Origin: Muscardinus avellanarius
Taxonomy: Eukaryota > Chordata > Mammalia > Rodentia > Gliridae
Reading direction: 5' to 3'
DNA length: 64,000 nt
NCBI GenBank assembly: GCA_963383645.1
Contig: OY726569.1
Coordinates: forward strand, 76,230,135-76,294,134
A program made the translations under genes and the position numbers. The stretch's first letter is position 1. Each line of letters begins with the position of its first letter. This document shows positions 40,801-46,155 of the stretch, one piece after another. The notes beneath the pieces were generated by a model that did not search any database, was not told the DNA's origin, and worked only from the letters and a program-made list of their open reading frames with translations.

Positions 40801-42121
40801 GGTTAAGAAAATGAGGAGTACAAAAGCCCAGGTCCAGAGGGTCTCTTCTGAGGCGAAAGCATAGAGTTTATGACTTCTGTTTAACTGTGTTCCTCTTGGG
40901 TTCAAAGGGTGAGGTTGTTGGGTAGATGTGTGGTCTTTCTACACATTAAGGCCCCTATCAGTCAGCTATAGAACACGCAGTAAGCACTTCCTGAGGCAGA
41001 ATAATCTCATCAGTTTGAAATCGCTTTCCGTAAAATCTTTTGAGGATGATTAAGAATCTGAGTGTCTGGGAAACGCAGTCAGAGTGGACAGTCTCAAGAA
41101 GAGTGAGGCCAGTGGGGCACTGGGTGTTGGGACCTGCTCTCAGCAGACAAAGCAGAGTGAGCGGTCCTGCGTGTGACATGCCACTGTCCCTCCTCTCGTT
41201 GGGACAGCTGGGGTAAGCTGAGCAGCTACTGAGAACTTTTATTTAAAACAGTTGAAGGAGAACCCAAAGTGGGCCTTCTTAGCATGAAGTCTCCAACTAA
41301 GAGAAACCTATTAGTCTGTTTGCCCAAAAAGATCACTGTCATAGACTCAGAGGTGGAGGGTTAGGATTGGCTTGCGCTTTGTTTAGCATGGACTGAACGA
41401 ATGCAGATAGAGGTGAATATTTAGTATTAATCTGAGTGTTTAATATTATCAATGTACTCATAGACACATAAATGCACTTTAAAGACTCTTTAGAGCCGGG
41501 CATGGTGGCGCATGCTTATAATCCTAGTGCTTGGGAGGCTGAAACAGGAGGATTGCATGGGTTCAAAGCCAGCCTCAGCTACTCAGGCTTTCAGCAACTT
41601 AGTGAGACCCTGTTTCCAAATAAAATATAAAATAGGTCTGGGAGTATAGCCCGGAGGTAGAAAGCCTCTGGATTTCATCCCCAGCACCACAAAAAACAAA
41701 AAAACTCTTTAGCTGTCAAGATGGGCTCCTGAGAGCTGTGTCCATCCTGACAGCTTGTGGTGGCTTCATGAAGGACACCACACCCTTCCCCCAGCCTAGT
41801 TGTTTCTTCTTGACACCACCCCACTCTGCCTCATCTGTGGCCTCGGTCCATCCCAGTCTGGCGCGCCTGTTGTACCACACTGCCGTGGTGGATCACAGCT
41901 GGCCACTTACCTTTAAAGTCCACTCACGGTCGGCCTTGGTTGGTTGTCCTGGCCTGGAGGACATCACGCCCTTTCATCAGCAGCCCTGCCACCCCCCATG
42001 CAGCCCTGGGCTTGCCTCCAAGCCTGTCCTAGACCTAGAATGAGAAGAACACACCAACGCCGTTCATTTTAGGTCAGGAATGCGAACTTTAACTTTGATT
42101 TCTGTCTTAAATACCTTCTAC

Positions 42122-42163
<42 letters not shown>

Positions 42164-44419
42164 TTTATTGGTACATTGTAATTATGTATTGTAGTGAGAT
42201 TCAGAGTGGTACATTAATACATACATACATCAGAATAGCTTTTATTACTGGGCACAATGGCAGACACTTACAATCCCAGCAAGTCAGGAGGCTGAGATAG
42301 GAGGGTCACAGCCAGCATGGGCAACTTAATGAGATAGTCTCAAGAGGGGATGTATCTCAGTGATAGAAAACTCCTGGGTTCTGTTCCCAGTACCGTGGGT
42401 GGTATGGGGGGGAGAATGCCTTTTATTTTGTGACTAAGAAAATTCAGTCACTACCTCTTCCTTCTTGGCCTCTGGAAAGAGGAGCTGCGTGTCTTCACAG
42501 CCTGCTTCAGGTTCAGGTTCTGGCAGGTGACTCTGAGGTTGGCCACCTTGGCTAGAATCCACCTAGGAACCTGGGAAGCTTGGATTGAGGGGGAGAGCAA
42601 TGGACAGAGGTCCTCTGATCATAATGGTACAGAAGCTGAGGAATTAAAGTTAGACTGACAAGCGTTTGCAAACACGTAGTCTTATTTTTTAAATATCTTA
42701 AGGCAGGTAGATTAGTGTTGAAGACGTGGGCACATTAACTTATGGAGCTGCACAAATGTCTACAGCCCATGTCCTTGGCAACCAGAGGACTCACCCGACC
42801 TGGTGGCCCCAGACAGGTCCTGCACCGCTGCCCCCCCCACACACACACACATACACAGGAGCAGCTCTCCTCTTTAGGCTGTTCTTGTGCTGCCAAACAC
42901 CTGTCTCAGTTGTCCTCACGTACATCTCTAACAAAGCAAGCTGCTGATTGACTGAAATTCAATCCTGCATCACTTTTTGTTAAGATCACCGTTTTTGCCA
43001 GGTGTGGTGGCACATACCTGTAATCTCTGTACTTGGGAGGCTGAGACAGGAGGATCACAGGTTCTAAGACAGCCTCAGCAAGTAGTAAGACTCATCAATC
43101 TAGTGAAACCCTGTTTCCAAATAAACAAAATCGAGATGGGGTATAGTAGAATGCCTCTGGGTTCAATCCCCAGTACTAAAGAAAAAGATCATTTTTTAAA
43201 GTCAAAATACACACTGGGTTGCCATACTGAGTAATTTGACATTAGAAACCATCTTTATTTTTGTGTGTGTGTGGTACCAGGGATTGAACCCAGAGGCATT
43301 TTATCTCTTGTGCTAAACCCTCAGCCCATTTTTATTATTTGGAAACAGGATCTCACTACATTGTAAAGGGCCTTGCTAAGTTTTTGAGGCTGGTTTTGAA
43401 CCTGCAGTCCTCCTGTCTCAGCCTCCCAAATACTGGGATTACAAGTGTGTACCACCATGCCCGGCTTGAAACCATCTTTTTTTCCCTACAAATACAGCCT
43501 TCTCAGATTTGGTGAGGCCAACCTCCCCGGCCCCGGAGGTTCCTGCCAATGTGGCCTTTTGTTTCTTGTTCCCAGCAGTAAGGATTCCTCTCCCACTCTG
43601 GCTTCTAAAGTGGACCAGCTGGAAGGCATGCTGAAGATGCTTCGTGAAGACTTGAAGAAGGTAAACATACTCTCAGCAAATCGCCCAGTCTGTGAGAGCA
43701 GACTGCCTTTCAACTGGGAGAGCCCCTACCTGGTATTAGTGGAAGCTTAGTTCCCACTGACACACATAGTACATGAGGTCCTTCATTATCACATGTACAG
43801 AAAAATGGTTACCTTTTGGGGGAAAGCCTCTGAACTTTAGCCAGGCCCCCTGGGCCCTCTCCCAGCCTCCCCACTGGTTGTATAATGAGTCAATAACCCA
43901 GACCCTCATGGAGTCCTTGTTGTAAGGGCTTTTACACTAGGAGAACTAAATGTTGTTTAGCTTCTTGGCTTTAACTTTATTAAGGCAGTAGCCACAACAA
44001 CAGTGGCCTAAACTTCAAGACACTCCTTATTAAGGACTATAAAATAAACATTAATACATTTGCATTCCAACCTAATCTGGTAGAGTTGAGTCTCCAGAAA
44101 CCCTGTTCCCCAGGCTTAGCATGTCCTCATCCCAGAACTAGGCCATGAATACAGGTGATTAGTGGAATGAAAAACAGAAATGGGCCAATCACAAGGGGGC
44201 CCTAGCCACTCCTCCTCCCAGGCCCCGGCCAGCAGGCCGCCCCTCCTAGTTCTTCTGTGCTTGCTCGACCTCCAGGAAAAGGAAGACAAGGCGCACCTGC
44301 AGGCAGAGGTTCAGCACTTACGAGAGGACAACCTGCGGCTGCAGGAGGAGTCCCAGCACGCCTCGGATAAGCTGAAGAAGTTCACCGAGTGGGTCTTCAA
44401 CACCATAGACATGAGCTAG
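4778..44419 (+). CDS. SIPA1L1: SIPA1L1 (SPAR), 3' portion of the gene, 12 coding exons
   Basis: The exons join as 4778-4924, 9403-9527, 11953-12015, 12455-12573, 15566-16008, 29294-29530, 30488-30653, 35502-35748, 38916-39062, 40267-40381, 43576-43660 and 44276-44419. They total 2038 nt: one split codon, 678 full codons and TAG. Every junction is AG/GT and the frame never breaks. I recognise the protein as the C-terminal part of SIPA1L1, recalled as about 1800 residues in mammals. SIPA1L1/SPAR is a RapGAP of dendritic spines that binds PSD-95 and reorganises actin. The RapGAP and PDZ domains are upstream of this window. This part holds the Ser-rich linker with the DSGIDT degron, the SPAR C-terminal region and a terminal coiled coil ending in FNTIDMS. 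SIPA1L2 and SIPA1L3 are the paralogues to exclude; the Ser-rich and C-terminal segments fit L1 from memory. No search was run. Confidence 0.96.
5068..5265 (-). mobile_element. B1-dID SINE with internal ATTT/ATTC repeat
   Basis: An antisense copy in which the linker between the ID and B1 parts has expanded into attt/attc tetranucleotide repeats (about 5136-5180). Confidence 0.8.
5577..5660 (+). mobile_element. Stand-alone ID element (tRNA-like SINE)
   Basis: Sequence tcctgggaatatagctcagt carries a tRNA A box, and gccctgggtcagtgataccc is a degraded B box. It keeps the central part that the dID modules have lost. An A-rich tail follows. Confidence 0.75.
7573..7785 (+). mobile_element. B1-dID SINE
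   Basis: Sense copy with a diverged head (gctggtcctggtggtctaca) and a well-kept ID module (gggctgggggtatagctcag). Confidence 0.87.
8193..8216 (+). repeat. CT microsatellite
   Basis: About 12 CT units in intronic sequence. Confidence 0.95.
9403..9527 (+). CDS. SIPA1L1: SIPA1L1 coding exon B
   Basis: The acceptor ccacag|GTTTGG lies at 9401-9402 and the donor GTGAGT starts at 9528. The exon takes two bases from exon A to complete Gly and leaves one base (G). The encoded peptide includes [20 protein letters not shown] and ends DGIADQM. RRSPAS is a basophilic or proline-directed phosphosite context, and this remains linker sequence. Confidence 0.95.
9528..11952 (+). other. SIPA1L1: SIPA1L1 intron, 2.4 kb
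   Basis: The intron is mostly unique sequence with one degenerate B1-dID on the minus strand (about 10386-10560). The region 11480-11580 has three near copies of a short unit, (c)tttaatgacttg(cac), about 25 bases apart: a minor local tandem duplication. Confidence 0.75.
10386..10560 (-). mobile_element. Degenerate B1-dID SINE
   Basis: The antisense B1 part is recognisable (gagacagggtctcactgtta ... gacatgcaccaccacaccca). The ID part is heavily altered (tactggaaatggaacctagg). Confidence 0.7.
11953..12015 (+). CDS. SIPA1L1: SIPA1L1 cassette exon C, 21 codons
   Basis: The exon is 63 nt, phase 1 on both sides, so inclusion or skipping keeps the frame and both choices join to the same Glu codon start. 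Including the split codon it encodes [20 protein letters not shown] plus Thr. I recall a 21-residue alternatively spliced segment at this point in human SIPA1L1, which this matches in length and content. The acceptor is ctcag|CTTAC and the donor GTAAAA is weaker than consensus, as expected for a regulated exon. The segment is Tyr-rich (four Tyr). Confidence 0.9.
12016..12454 (+). other. SIPA1L1: SIPA1L1 intron, 439 bp
   Basis: A short intron with no recognisable SINE or LINE. Because it follows a cassette exon it could hold splicing control elements, but no specific motif array is obvious by eye. Confidence 0.75.
12455..12573 (+). CDS. SIPA1L1: SIPA1L1 coding exon D
   Basis: The acceptor attccag|AGCC is at 12453-12454 and the donor GTAAGT is at 12574. 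The exon enters with two bases completing Glu (from G of exon C, or of exon B when C is skipped) and ends on a full codon, phase 0. The peptide begins [20 protein letters not shown], continues through [19 protein letters not shown] and includes SP motifs typical of the linker. Confidence 0.95.
12574..15565 (+). other. SIPA1L1: SIPA1L1 intron, 3.0 kb
   Basis: The first part is unique. From about 13995 to 15083 the sequence is an antisense fragment of an old LINE-1 (separate entry). The 3' end returns to unique sequence before the acceptor cttgcag at 15559-15565. Confidence 0.8.
13995..15083 (-). mobile_element. LINE-1 fragment, ORF2 3' region, antisense
   Basis: The plus strand reads as the complement of the end of L1 ORF2. 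It contains landmark phrases of old mammalian L1M elements: a gttatttggcttgttccact-type stretch, then tttccatagtggctgc, then cagcaccatttgttaagag near 15025. Order and spacing follow a reversed L1. Many indels and stops show it is long dead. Confidence 0.85.
15566..16008 (+). CDS. SIPA1L1: SIPA1L1 coding exon E with the DSGIDT phosphodegron
   Basis: This is the largest exon here (443 nt), entered in phase 0 and leaving AG to be completed by the next exon. It is Ser/Thr-rich: [20 protein letters not shown] at the start, then [18 protein letters not shown] (15710-15727) matches the SCF beta-TrCP degron DSGxx(S/T). The SSP motif (15779-15787) lies 24 residues after the degron Asp. In published SPAR work, Plk2 phosphorylation drives beta-TrCP-dependent degradation and a CDK5 site (Ser1328) primes Plk2 docking; the spacing fits those sites. 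The exon is GC-rich and CpG-rich, unlike the flanking introns. The donor is GTACCT, and the acceptor is cttgcag at 15559-15565. Confidence 0.96.
15710..15727 (+). other. SIPA1L1: Phosphodegron DSGIDT (beta-TrCP recognition motif)
   Basis: The codons GAC AGC GGC ATC GAC ACC encode Asp-Ser-Gly-Ile-Asp-Thr, which fits the canonical beta-TrCP motif with two phosphorylatable positions. It couples SPAR turnover to Plk2 activity in neurons according to published work on the rat protein. That it works here is inference from motif identity. Confidence 0.85.
16247..16453 (-). mobile_element. B1-dID SINE
   Basis: Antisense copy with a T-run tail, ID complement (gaacccagggacagtctatc) and head complement ending in ccaccatgcctggctc. 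Confidence 0.87.
16528..16788 (-). mobile_element. B1-dID SINE, diverged
   Basis: Antisense copy about 75 bp after the previous one, longer than usual because of small insertions in the B1 part (catggattcctttggtctta). Confidence 0.8.
17795..18225 (-). mobile_element. Solitary LTR, MaLR-type (ERVL-MaLR), minus strand
   Basis: Read on the minus strand, the element begins near 18225 with a TGTTACAGTTTACATATAGA-like start. It passes through a TGGGTTTATTGGGTGG region, and has an AATAAA at its 3' part (plus-strand tttatt at about 17867-17872) before ending near the GTCTCAGCAGTGAGAA-like terminus. This layout resembles mammalian-apparent LTR retrotransposon LTRs. No internal retroviral genes are present. 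The family name is from recall and exact ends are uncertain. Confidence 0.6.
19759..19823 (+). other. SIPA1L1: Candidate cryptic or poison exon in the large intron
   Basis: A strong polypyrimidine tract and acceptor (tttcttttcttctcttag, ending 19758) is followed 65 nt later by a good donor, GGG|GTAGGT at 19824. Joined to exon E in phase 2 it would add Arg and eight codons, then an in-frame TAG at 19784-19786. That is the pattern of a poison exon. I know of no annotated exon here, and use of it is unproven. Confidence 0.25.
21325..21538 (-). mobile_element. B1-dID SINE with a perfect 14-bp target-site duplication
   Basis: Antisense copy flanked by gaggtggtcattta at 21311-21324 and 21539-21552, proof of retrotransposition by target-primed reverse transcription. 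The head is CpG-rich (ccccaccacgcccggc). Confidence 0.93.
21941..21987 (+). repeat. GT microsatellite
   Basis: About 23 uninterrupted GT units in the large intron. Confidence 0.97.
23325..23478 (-). mobile_element. B1-dID SINE, partial
   Basis: The antisense B1 part is intact (aacagggtctcactaggttg ... gtgccaccatgcccag). The ID part is reduced to a short remnant. Confidence 0.8.
23880..24330 (-). mobile_element. B1-dID SINE (outer, older), split by another SINE
   Basis: The ID part (ggtgttgaacccaggggcat) is at 23922-23941 and the B1 part resumes near 24184 (aaacagggtcttgctaggtt), so a younger SINE sits between them. Confidence 0.8.
23971..24183 (-). mobile_element. B1-dID SINE (inner, younger)
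   Basis: A complete antisense copy begins at a run of 12-13 G (ggtactgggggtggaaccca) and ends gcgtcaccacgcccaactc. It is nested inside the older SINE. Confidence 0.85.
25595..25735. mobile_element. Possible MER5-like (hAT-Charlie) DNA transposon remnant
   Basis: The stretch around tggatcatgggctacagcac, then ccctgggggtgaattagaag, then agtctctggggagggagtac follows the pattern of MER5-type non-autonomous hAT elements. It is highly diverged and unsupported by visible terminal repeats or target duplication. Confidence 0.3.
26387..26587 (-). mobile_element. B1-dID SINE (inner)
   Basis: An antisense copy (actggaggtggaacccaggg ... gtgccaccgtggccagc) lying inside the outer SINE. Confidence 0.82.
26588..26699 (-). 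pseudogene. Truncated retrocopy: 3' end of an unidentified mRNA
   Basis: On the minus strand a unique ~95-bp segment carries AATAAA (complement tttatt at about 26616-26621), then about 15 nt, then a poly(A) tail (the T-run at 26587-26600). It is flanked by near-identical sequence, caccgtggccagc (about 26575-26587) and caccctggccggc (26701-26712/13), which looks like a 13-bp target-site duplication with two differences. This is the layout of a 5'-truncated processed pseudogene. I cannot name the parent gene. Confidence 0.6.
27150..28190 (-). mobile_element. Old LINE-1 fragment, antisense
   Basis: The plus strand shows complement-of-L1 features in the expected order: a stretch ending in gaatatctgaaccgtttcca near 27600, a gtcttttagatagcc segment, and a tttgatgaatagaagttttt segment near 28015 before the cttgtctttccc stretch. 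Divergence is high. A further L1-like piece (agaaaagttgcaaagacaac) lies at 28329-28348 beyond a TTTG repeat. Confidence 0.65.
29294..29530 (+). CDS. SIPA1L1: SIPA1L1 coding exon F
   Basis: The acceptor ctcctcag|TACC is at 29292-29293 and the donor GTAAGA is at 29531. One base completes Ser, then the exon encodes [20 protein letters not shown], a run of eight serines after APSF, and [18 protein letters not shown]. Two bases pass to the next exon. The polyserine run is encoded by a tct-tcg-tcc-type repeat that could vary in length between alleles. [20 protein letters not shown] looks structured and well conserved, in contrast to the Ser-rich flank. Confidence 0.96.
29531..30487 (+). other. SIPA1L1: SIPA1L1 intron, 957 bp
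   Basis: The intron holds one young B1-dID SINE on the minus strand (29724-29926) with an intact 14-bp target-site duplication. The rest is unique, ending in a pyrimidine-rich acceptor (tttctccccag). Confidence 0.85.
29724..29926 (-). mobile_element. Young B1-dID SINE, GGAACCCC subfamily
   Basis: Antisense copy with a T tail of about 25, CpG-rich (gcgcgatcctcctgtctccg, gcgtgcgccaccacgcccgg). A perfect 14-bp duplication ctgtcttactcctt lies at 29710-29723 and 29927-29940. It shares diagnostic changes with the copies at 54724 and 56247. Confidence 0.95.
30488..30653 (+). CDS. SIPA1L1: SIPA1L1 coding exon G, start of the SPAR C-terminal region
   Basis: The acceptor ccccag|GCGT is at 30486-30487 and the donor GTACAA is at 30654, phase 0 at the 3' side. 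It encodes [40 protein letters not shown] and [15 protein letters not shown]. The [12 protein letters not shown] segment looks helical and amphipathic. I place the beginning of the conserved C-terminal SPAR domain (Pfam SPAR_C, from memory) about here. Multiple SP/TP motifs suggest proline-directed phosphorylation. Confidence 0.95.
31409..31612 (-). mobile_element. B1-dID SINE
   Basis: Antisense copy: ggtactagggatcgactaaa, then cctctgagccacaccctcag, then the B1 complement ending gtggactaccagcagccagc. Diverged. Confidence 0.82.
31823..31870 (+). repeat. GT microsatellite
   Basis: 24 uninterrupted GT units in an intron. Confidence 0.97.
33571..33763 (-). mobile_element. B1-dID SINE
   Basis: Antisense copy with recognisable ID (gattcaaactcaggggcagt) and B1 parts (cagcctcccaagtgctgaga). 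Confidence 0.85.
35502..35748 (+). CDS. SIPA1L1: SIPA1L1 coding exon H, conserved C-terminal region
   Basis: The acceptor gtcttgcag|TTCC is at 35500-35501 and the donor GTAAGT is at 35749. It begins in phase 0 and leaves one base. The peptide includes [20 protein letters not shown], then [20 protein letters not shown] and [27 protein letters not shown] and RRPSYT are basophilic kinase contexts (R-x-x-S/T). This belongs to the conserved SPAR C-terminal region implicated, in the literature on SPAR, in binding the PSD-95 guanylate-kinase domain. Confidence 0.96.
37529..37748 (-). mobile_element. B1-dID SINE with a 12-bp target-site duplication
   Basis: Antisense copy flanked by tctagagttaca at 37517-37528 and 37749-37760. 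The head keeps CpGs (gcgtgcgccaccacgccccg). Confidence 0.93.
38526..38735 (+). mobile_element. SINE with an internal GGATA repeat
   Basis: The B1-like part (agctgggagtagtggcatgt) and the ID-like part (gattagctcagtagcagggt) are separated by GGATA/GGGATA pentamers at 38636-38677, in the place of the usual A-rich linker. Confidence 0.75.
38916..39062 (+). CDS. SIPA1L1: SIPA1L1 coding exon I
   Basis: The acceptor ctcctgcag|GAGAG is at 38914-38915 and the donor GTGAGT is at 39063. It encodes [20 protein letters not shown], then [20 protein letters not shown] and LVDAAKAYE. The acidic [14 protein letters not shown] end looks helical. Entry is phase 1 and exit is phase 1, so skipping would keep the frame (49 codons). 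Confidence 0.96.
39063..40266 (+). other. SIPA1L1: SIPA1L1 intron, 1.2 kb
   Basis: The intron contains a partial plus-strand SINE (39858-40000) whose tRNA-like end is degraded, and a run of C (about 39796-39808). The remainder is unique. Confidence 0.8.
39858..40000 (+). mobile_element. B1-dID SINE, partial
   Basis: The sense B1 head (gtgtggtggcgcacgcttgt) and linker are clear. The dID module is only partly recognisable (ggtctgggagtgtagaccgg). Confidence 0.8.
40267..40381 (+). CDS. SIPA1L1: SIPA1L1 coding exon J
   Basis: The acceptor tccctccag|TCCAG is at 40265-40266. With the incoming G it encodes [20 protein letters not shown], then [18 protein letters not shown], leaving AG. The donor is GTTGGT at 40382, lacking the usual purine at +3 and A at +4, so it is a weak site. 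Continuity of the frame into exon K supports it. Confidence 0.93.
41494..41703 (+). mobile_element. B1-dID SINE
   Basis: A full sense copy flanked by actctttag at 41485-41493 and 41704-41712. The ID module reads ggtctgggagtatagcccgg. Confidence 0.92.
42125..42155 (+). repeat. TA microsatellite
   Basis: About 15 TA units followed by tgtatatattttattgg. Confidence 0.95.
42247..42400 (+). mobile_element. Degenerate B1-dID SINE
   Basis: Sense head ctgggcacaatggcagacac, and an ID module ggatgtatctcagtgataga with a cctgggttctgttcccagta B box. It is internally shortened. Confidence 0.75.
42997..43184 (+). mobile_element. B1-dID SINE, left arm of an inverted pair
   Basis: Sense copy (gccaggtgtggtggcacata ... 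tgggttcaatccccagtact). Confidence 0.88.
43257..43467 (-). mobile_element. B1-dID SINE, right arm of an inverted pair
   Basis: Antisense copy with a 12-bp duplication gaaaccatcttt at 43245-43256 and 43468-43479. It ends 108 nt before SIPA1L1 exon K. Confidence 0.93.
43576..43660 (+). CDS. SIPA1L1: SIPA1L1 coding exon K with NAGNAG acceptor
   Basis: The acceptor reads cccagcag|taagg, so either AG (43574-43575 or 43577-43578) can be used. The upstream choice gives SSKDSS and the downstream choice drops one serine, both in frame. The exon then encodes [20 protein letters not shown] and LKK, the start of a heptad-repeat coiled coil. The donor is GTAAAC at 43661, phase 0. Confidence 0.95.
43661..44275 (+). 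other. SIPA1L1: SIPA1L1 last intron, 615 bp
   Basis: A short unique intron with no recognised repeat. The acceptor cctccag lies at 44269-44275. Confidence 0.8.
44276..44419 (+). CDS. SIPA1L1: SIPA1L1 last coding exon, C-terminal coiled coil and stop
   Basis: This encodes [40 protein letters not shown] and FNTIDMS, then TAG at 44417-44419. Leu and Val recur at heptad spacing and charged residues fill the other positions. This continues the coiled coil begun in exon K and matches the leucine-zipper-like C terminus of SIPA1 family proteins, probably used for self-association or partner binding. Confidence 0.97.
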   Translation, partial: EKEDKAHLQAEVQHLREDNLRLQEESQHASDKLKKFTEWVFNTIDMS

Positions 44420-44546
44420 GGGCTCACGCCACTCGGAGCGTTCACAGAGCATCTTCCGGCCCCCACGACGTCCCCCTTCAGAGAGTGCACAACAGTTGCA
44501 GATCAGCAATCATTATCTGCCTTTTGTAGAAAAGAAAAAACAAGTA

Positions 44547-44552
44547 AATAAA
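44547..44552 (+). terminator. SIPA1L1: Proximal poly(A) signal AATAAA
   Basis: AATAAA lies about 130 nt after the stop codon, followed by a T-rich and GT-containing stretch (aatgtgaatgtctttatttt). It could give a short-3'UTR transcript. The A-rich surroundings are a possible source of false internal-priming evidence. Confidence 0.5.
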
Positions 44553-46128
44553 AATTTTAAAAAGTAAAAGTTTAACTGCTAAAATGTGAATGTCTTTATT
44601 TTTTTGCACAATATCTATCTGTTATGTATTTAAAAAGAAACTGGGCTTCGGGCCAGGGTGCTCCCTAGCCCATCTGCCTCTCTTTCCATCAGCTTTCTTA
44701 TCTCTTCAGGTAACCCAAGCTCTCCCTGTTATCCTAAGAAATGTCATTGTTCCTAGGAAAATAGTTCTTTTAACTTGTTTATTTGGGGAGTGGAGAGGGG
44801 TATTTCCTTACCTATTTTCCTAAACTGCCTGGAGAAGGAGCTTTGAGAAAAGGCCCACCTCCGGGGAACTATCTTCCAGAGACCAGCAGGATGGGGTCAC
44901 TCTACAACAGCAAGCCAGGAAACCAAGACCGCCAGGCCTGCAGGCTCGCCCTGTCCCGGCCCTGCAGTGTGAAGTCCCTTCCTCCCCCTTCCCTTCCCCA
45001 GGGAGATGGTCCCAGGTGTGCTCCTCTGAGCTCCTGCTCTTTTTTGTTTGACTTAAGTGAGCCCCGCTCATTTGGAATCAACCTCTCTACTGCTTCCTGG
45101 CTCCAAACATTAATTGGTTTCCAAATTATCCCCAACTCAAATCTGATCTGAATGCATTTTGGTCAAAAGTATATATAGTTTTCGTTTGAGGTTTATAAAG
45201 ATGTACAAAAATTTTTAAGCTTGCTCAAAATGACTATATTAATGAATTAACAAAAAACTTCTCTCCAAAGCAAGACTTTACCAGTGTTTGTGATAAGGAA
45301 AAGCTAACAGTGAATGTTAAATCATGAATTTTAATCCTTGCTTGTTAGGAGCAATGACTATAATAGAATGGGCTTTTGAAACCTGCATGTCCCAGTGTGA
45401 AATTTAAGCACGGCACTTTCTGCATCCTTTCGTGGCCATCTAAAGGATTCTGCTGCAGAAATCATTAATGTGCTACTTTTCCTGTCTAGTGATACAGGCT
45501 GCTTTGGGTCTCTGGGTCCTCACTACTCCAGAGCAGAGCCATGGGGCCAGTCAGTGTTGACTGACCTGTGGAGACCCCCTTGTTTCTTGCCTTCGTAATT
45601 GTCACTGAACTGACCCCCTGGGCCCTTTCCATGGCAACTCTGGTCAAAGGGGACATTCAGCAATTCAGTGGCATGTGCTTGGAAGTTCCCTACCCTAAGT
45701 GATTTCAACTTGTTCCTCCCTCCATCCCTAAGAGAATCACAGGATGGATTCTCCCTCCCCACCACCACACCACACCCACTACCATATTTTTATGCTACCT
45801 GTTTCATTCATGGTTGTGATTTCTCCTTGGAATTTTTTCCCCCTAACATTTCTATCATGAAAATAGGAAGATTTCGGAGTGCTTTGTAAAGATTTTAATG
45901 GTCTCTTTCCCTTTAACTTGTATAAAGGAGATTGTACATTGCCTGATACCTCTTTGTAAATGAGAAACATTGCTAACATCCAAGCATTCTGAAGTCTTGC
46001 TTATCCTTCTGAGTTTTGTTTTCATTTCGTTTTCCATTTCCTTTGGGGACTTGGGGCAAGCTATTTATTAGAGTTTTGCAACAGAGTTCTTGTTTAAAGC
46101 CTCTAAAGACTACTTGTAAAATTCAAAC

Positions 46129-46134
46129 AATAAA
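46129..46134 (+). terminator. SIPA1L1: Distal poly(A) signal AATAAA
   Basis: AATAAA is followed about 30 nt later by a GT-rich downstream element (gttgttgttattgcttgagg). This is the likely main cleavage site and the end of SIPA1L1. Confidence 0.75.
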
Positions 46135-46155
46135 ATTCATTTTAAACGCTCTTTT

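Larger units (their letters stand above)
40382..43575 (+). other. SIPA1L1: SIPA1L1 intron, 3.2 kb
   Basis: The intron contains four SINE copies: 41494-41703 (+), 42247-42400 (+), 42997-43184 (+) and 43257-43467 (-). There is a TA repeat at 42125-42155. The last two SINEs face each other about 110-390 nt before exon K. The rest is unique. Confidence 0.85.
44420..46155 (+). other. SIPA1L1: SIPA1L1 3' untranslated region
   Basis: About 1.7 kb runs from the stop codon to just past the AATAAA at 46129-46134. It is free of SINEs, unlike the introns and flank, as expected for an exonic UTR. The distal end is inferred from the poly(A) signal and the GT-rich stretch that follows (gcgttgttgttattgcttg at about 46161). 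Confidence 0.8.
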
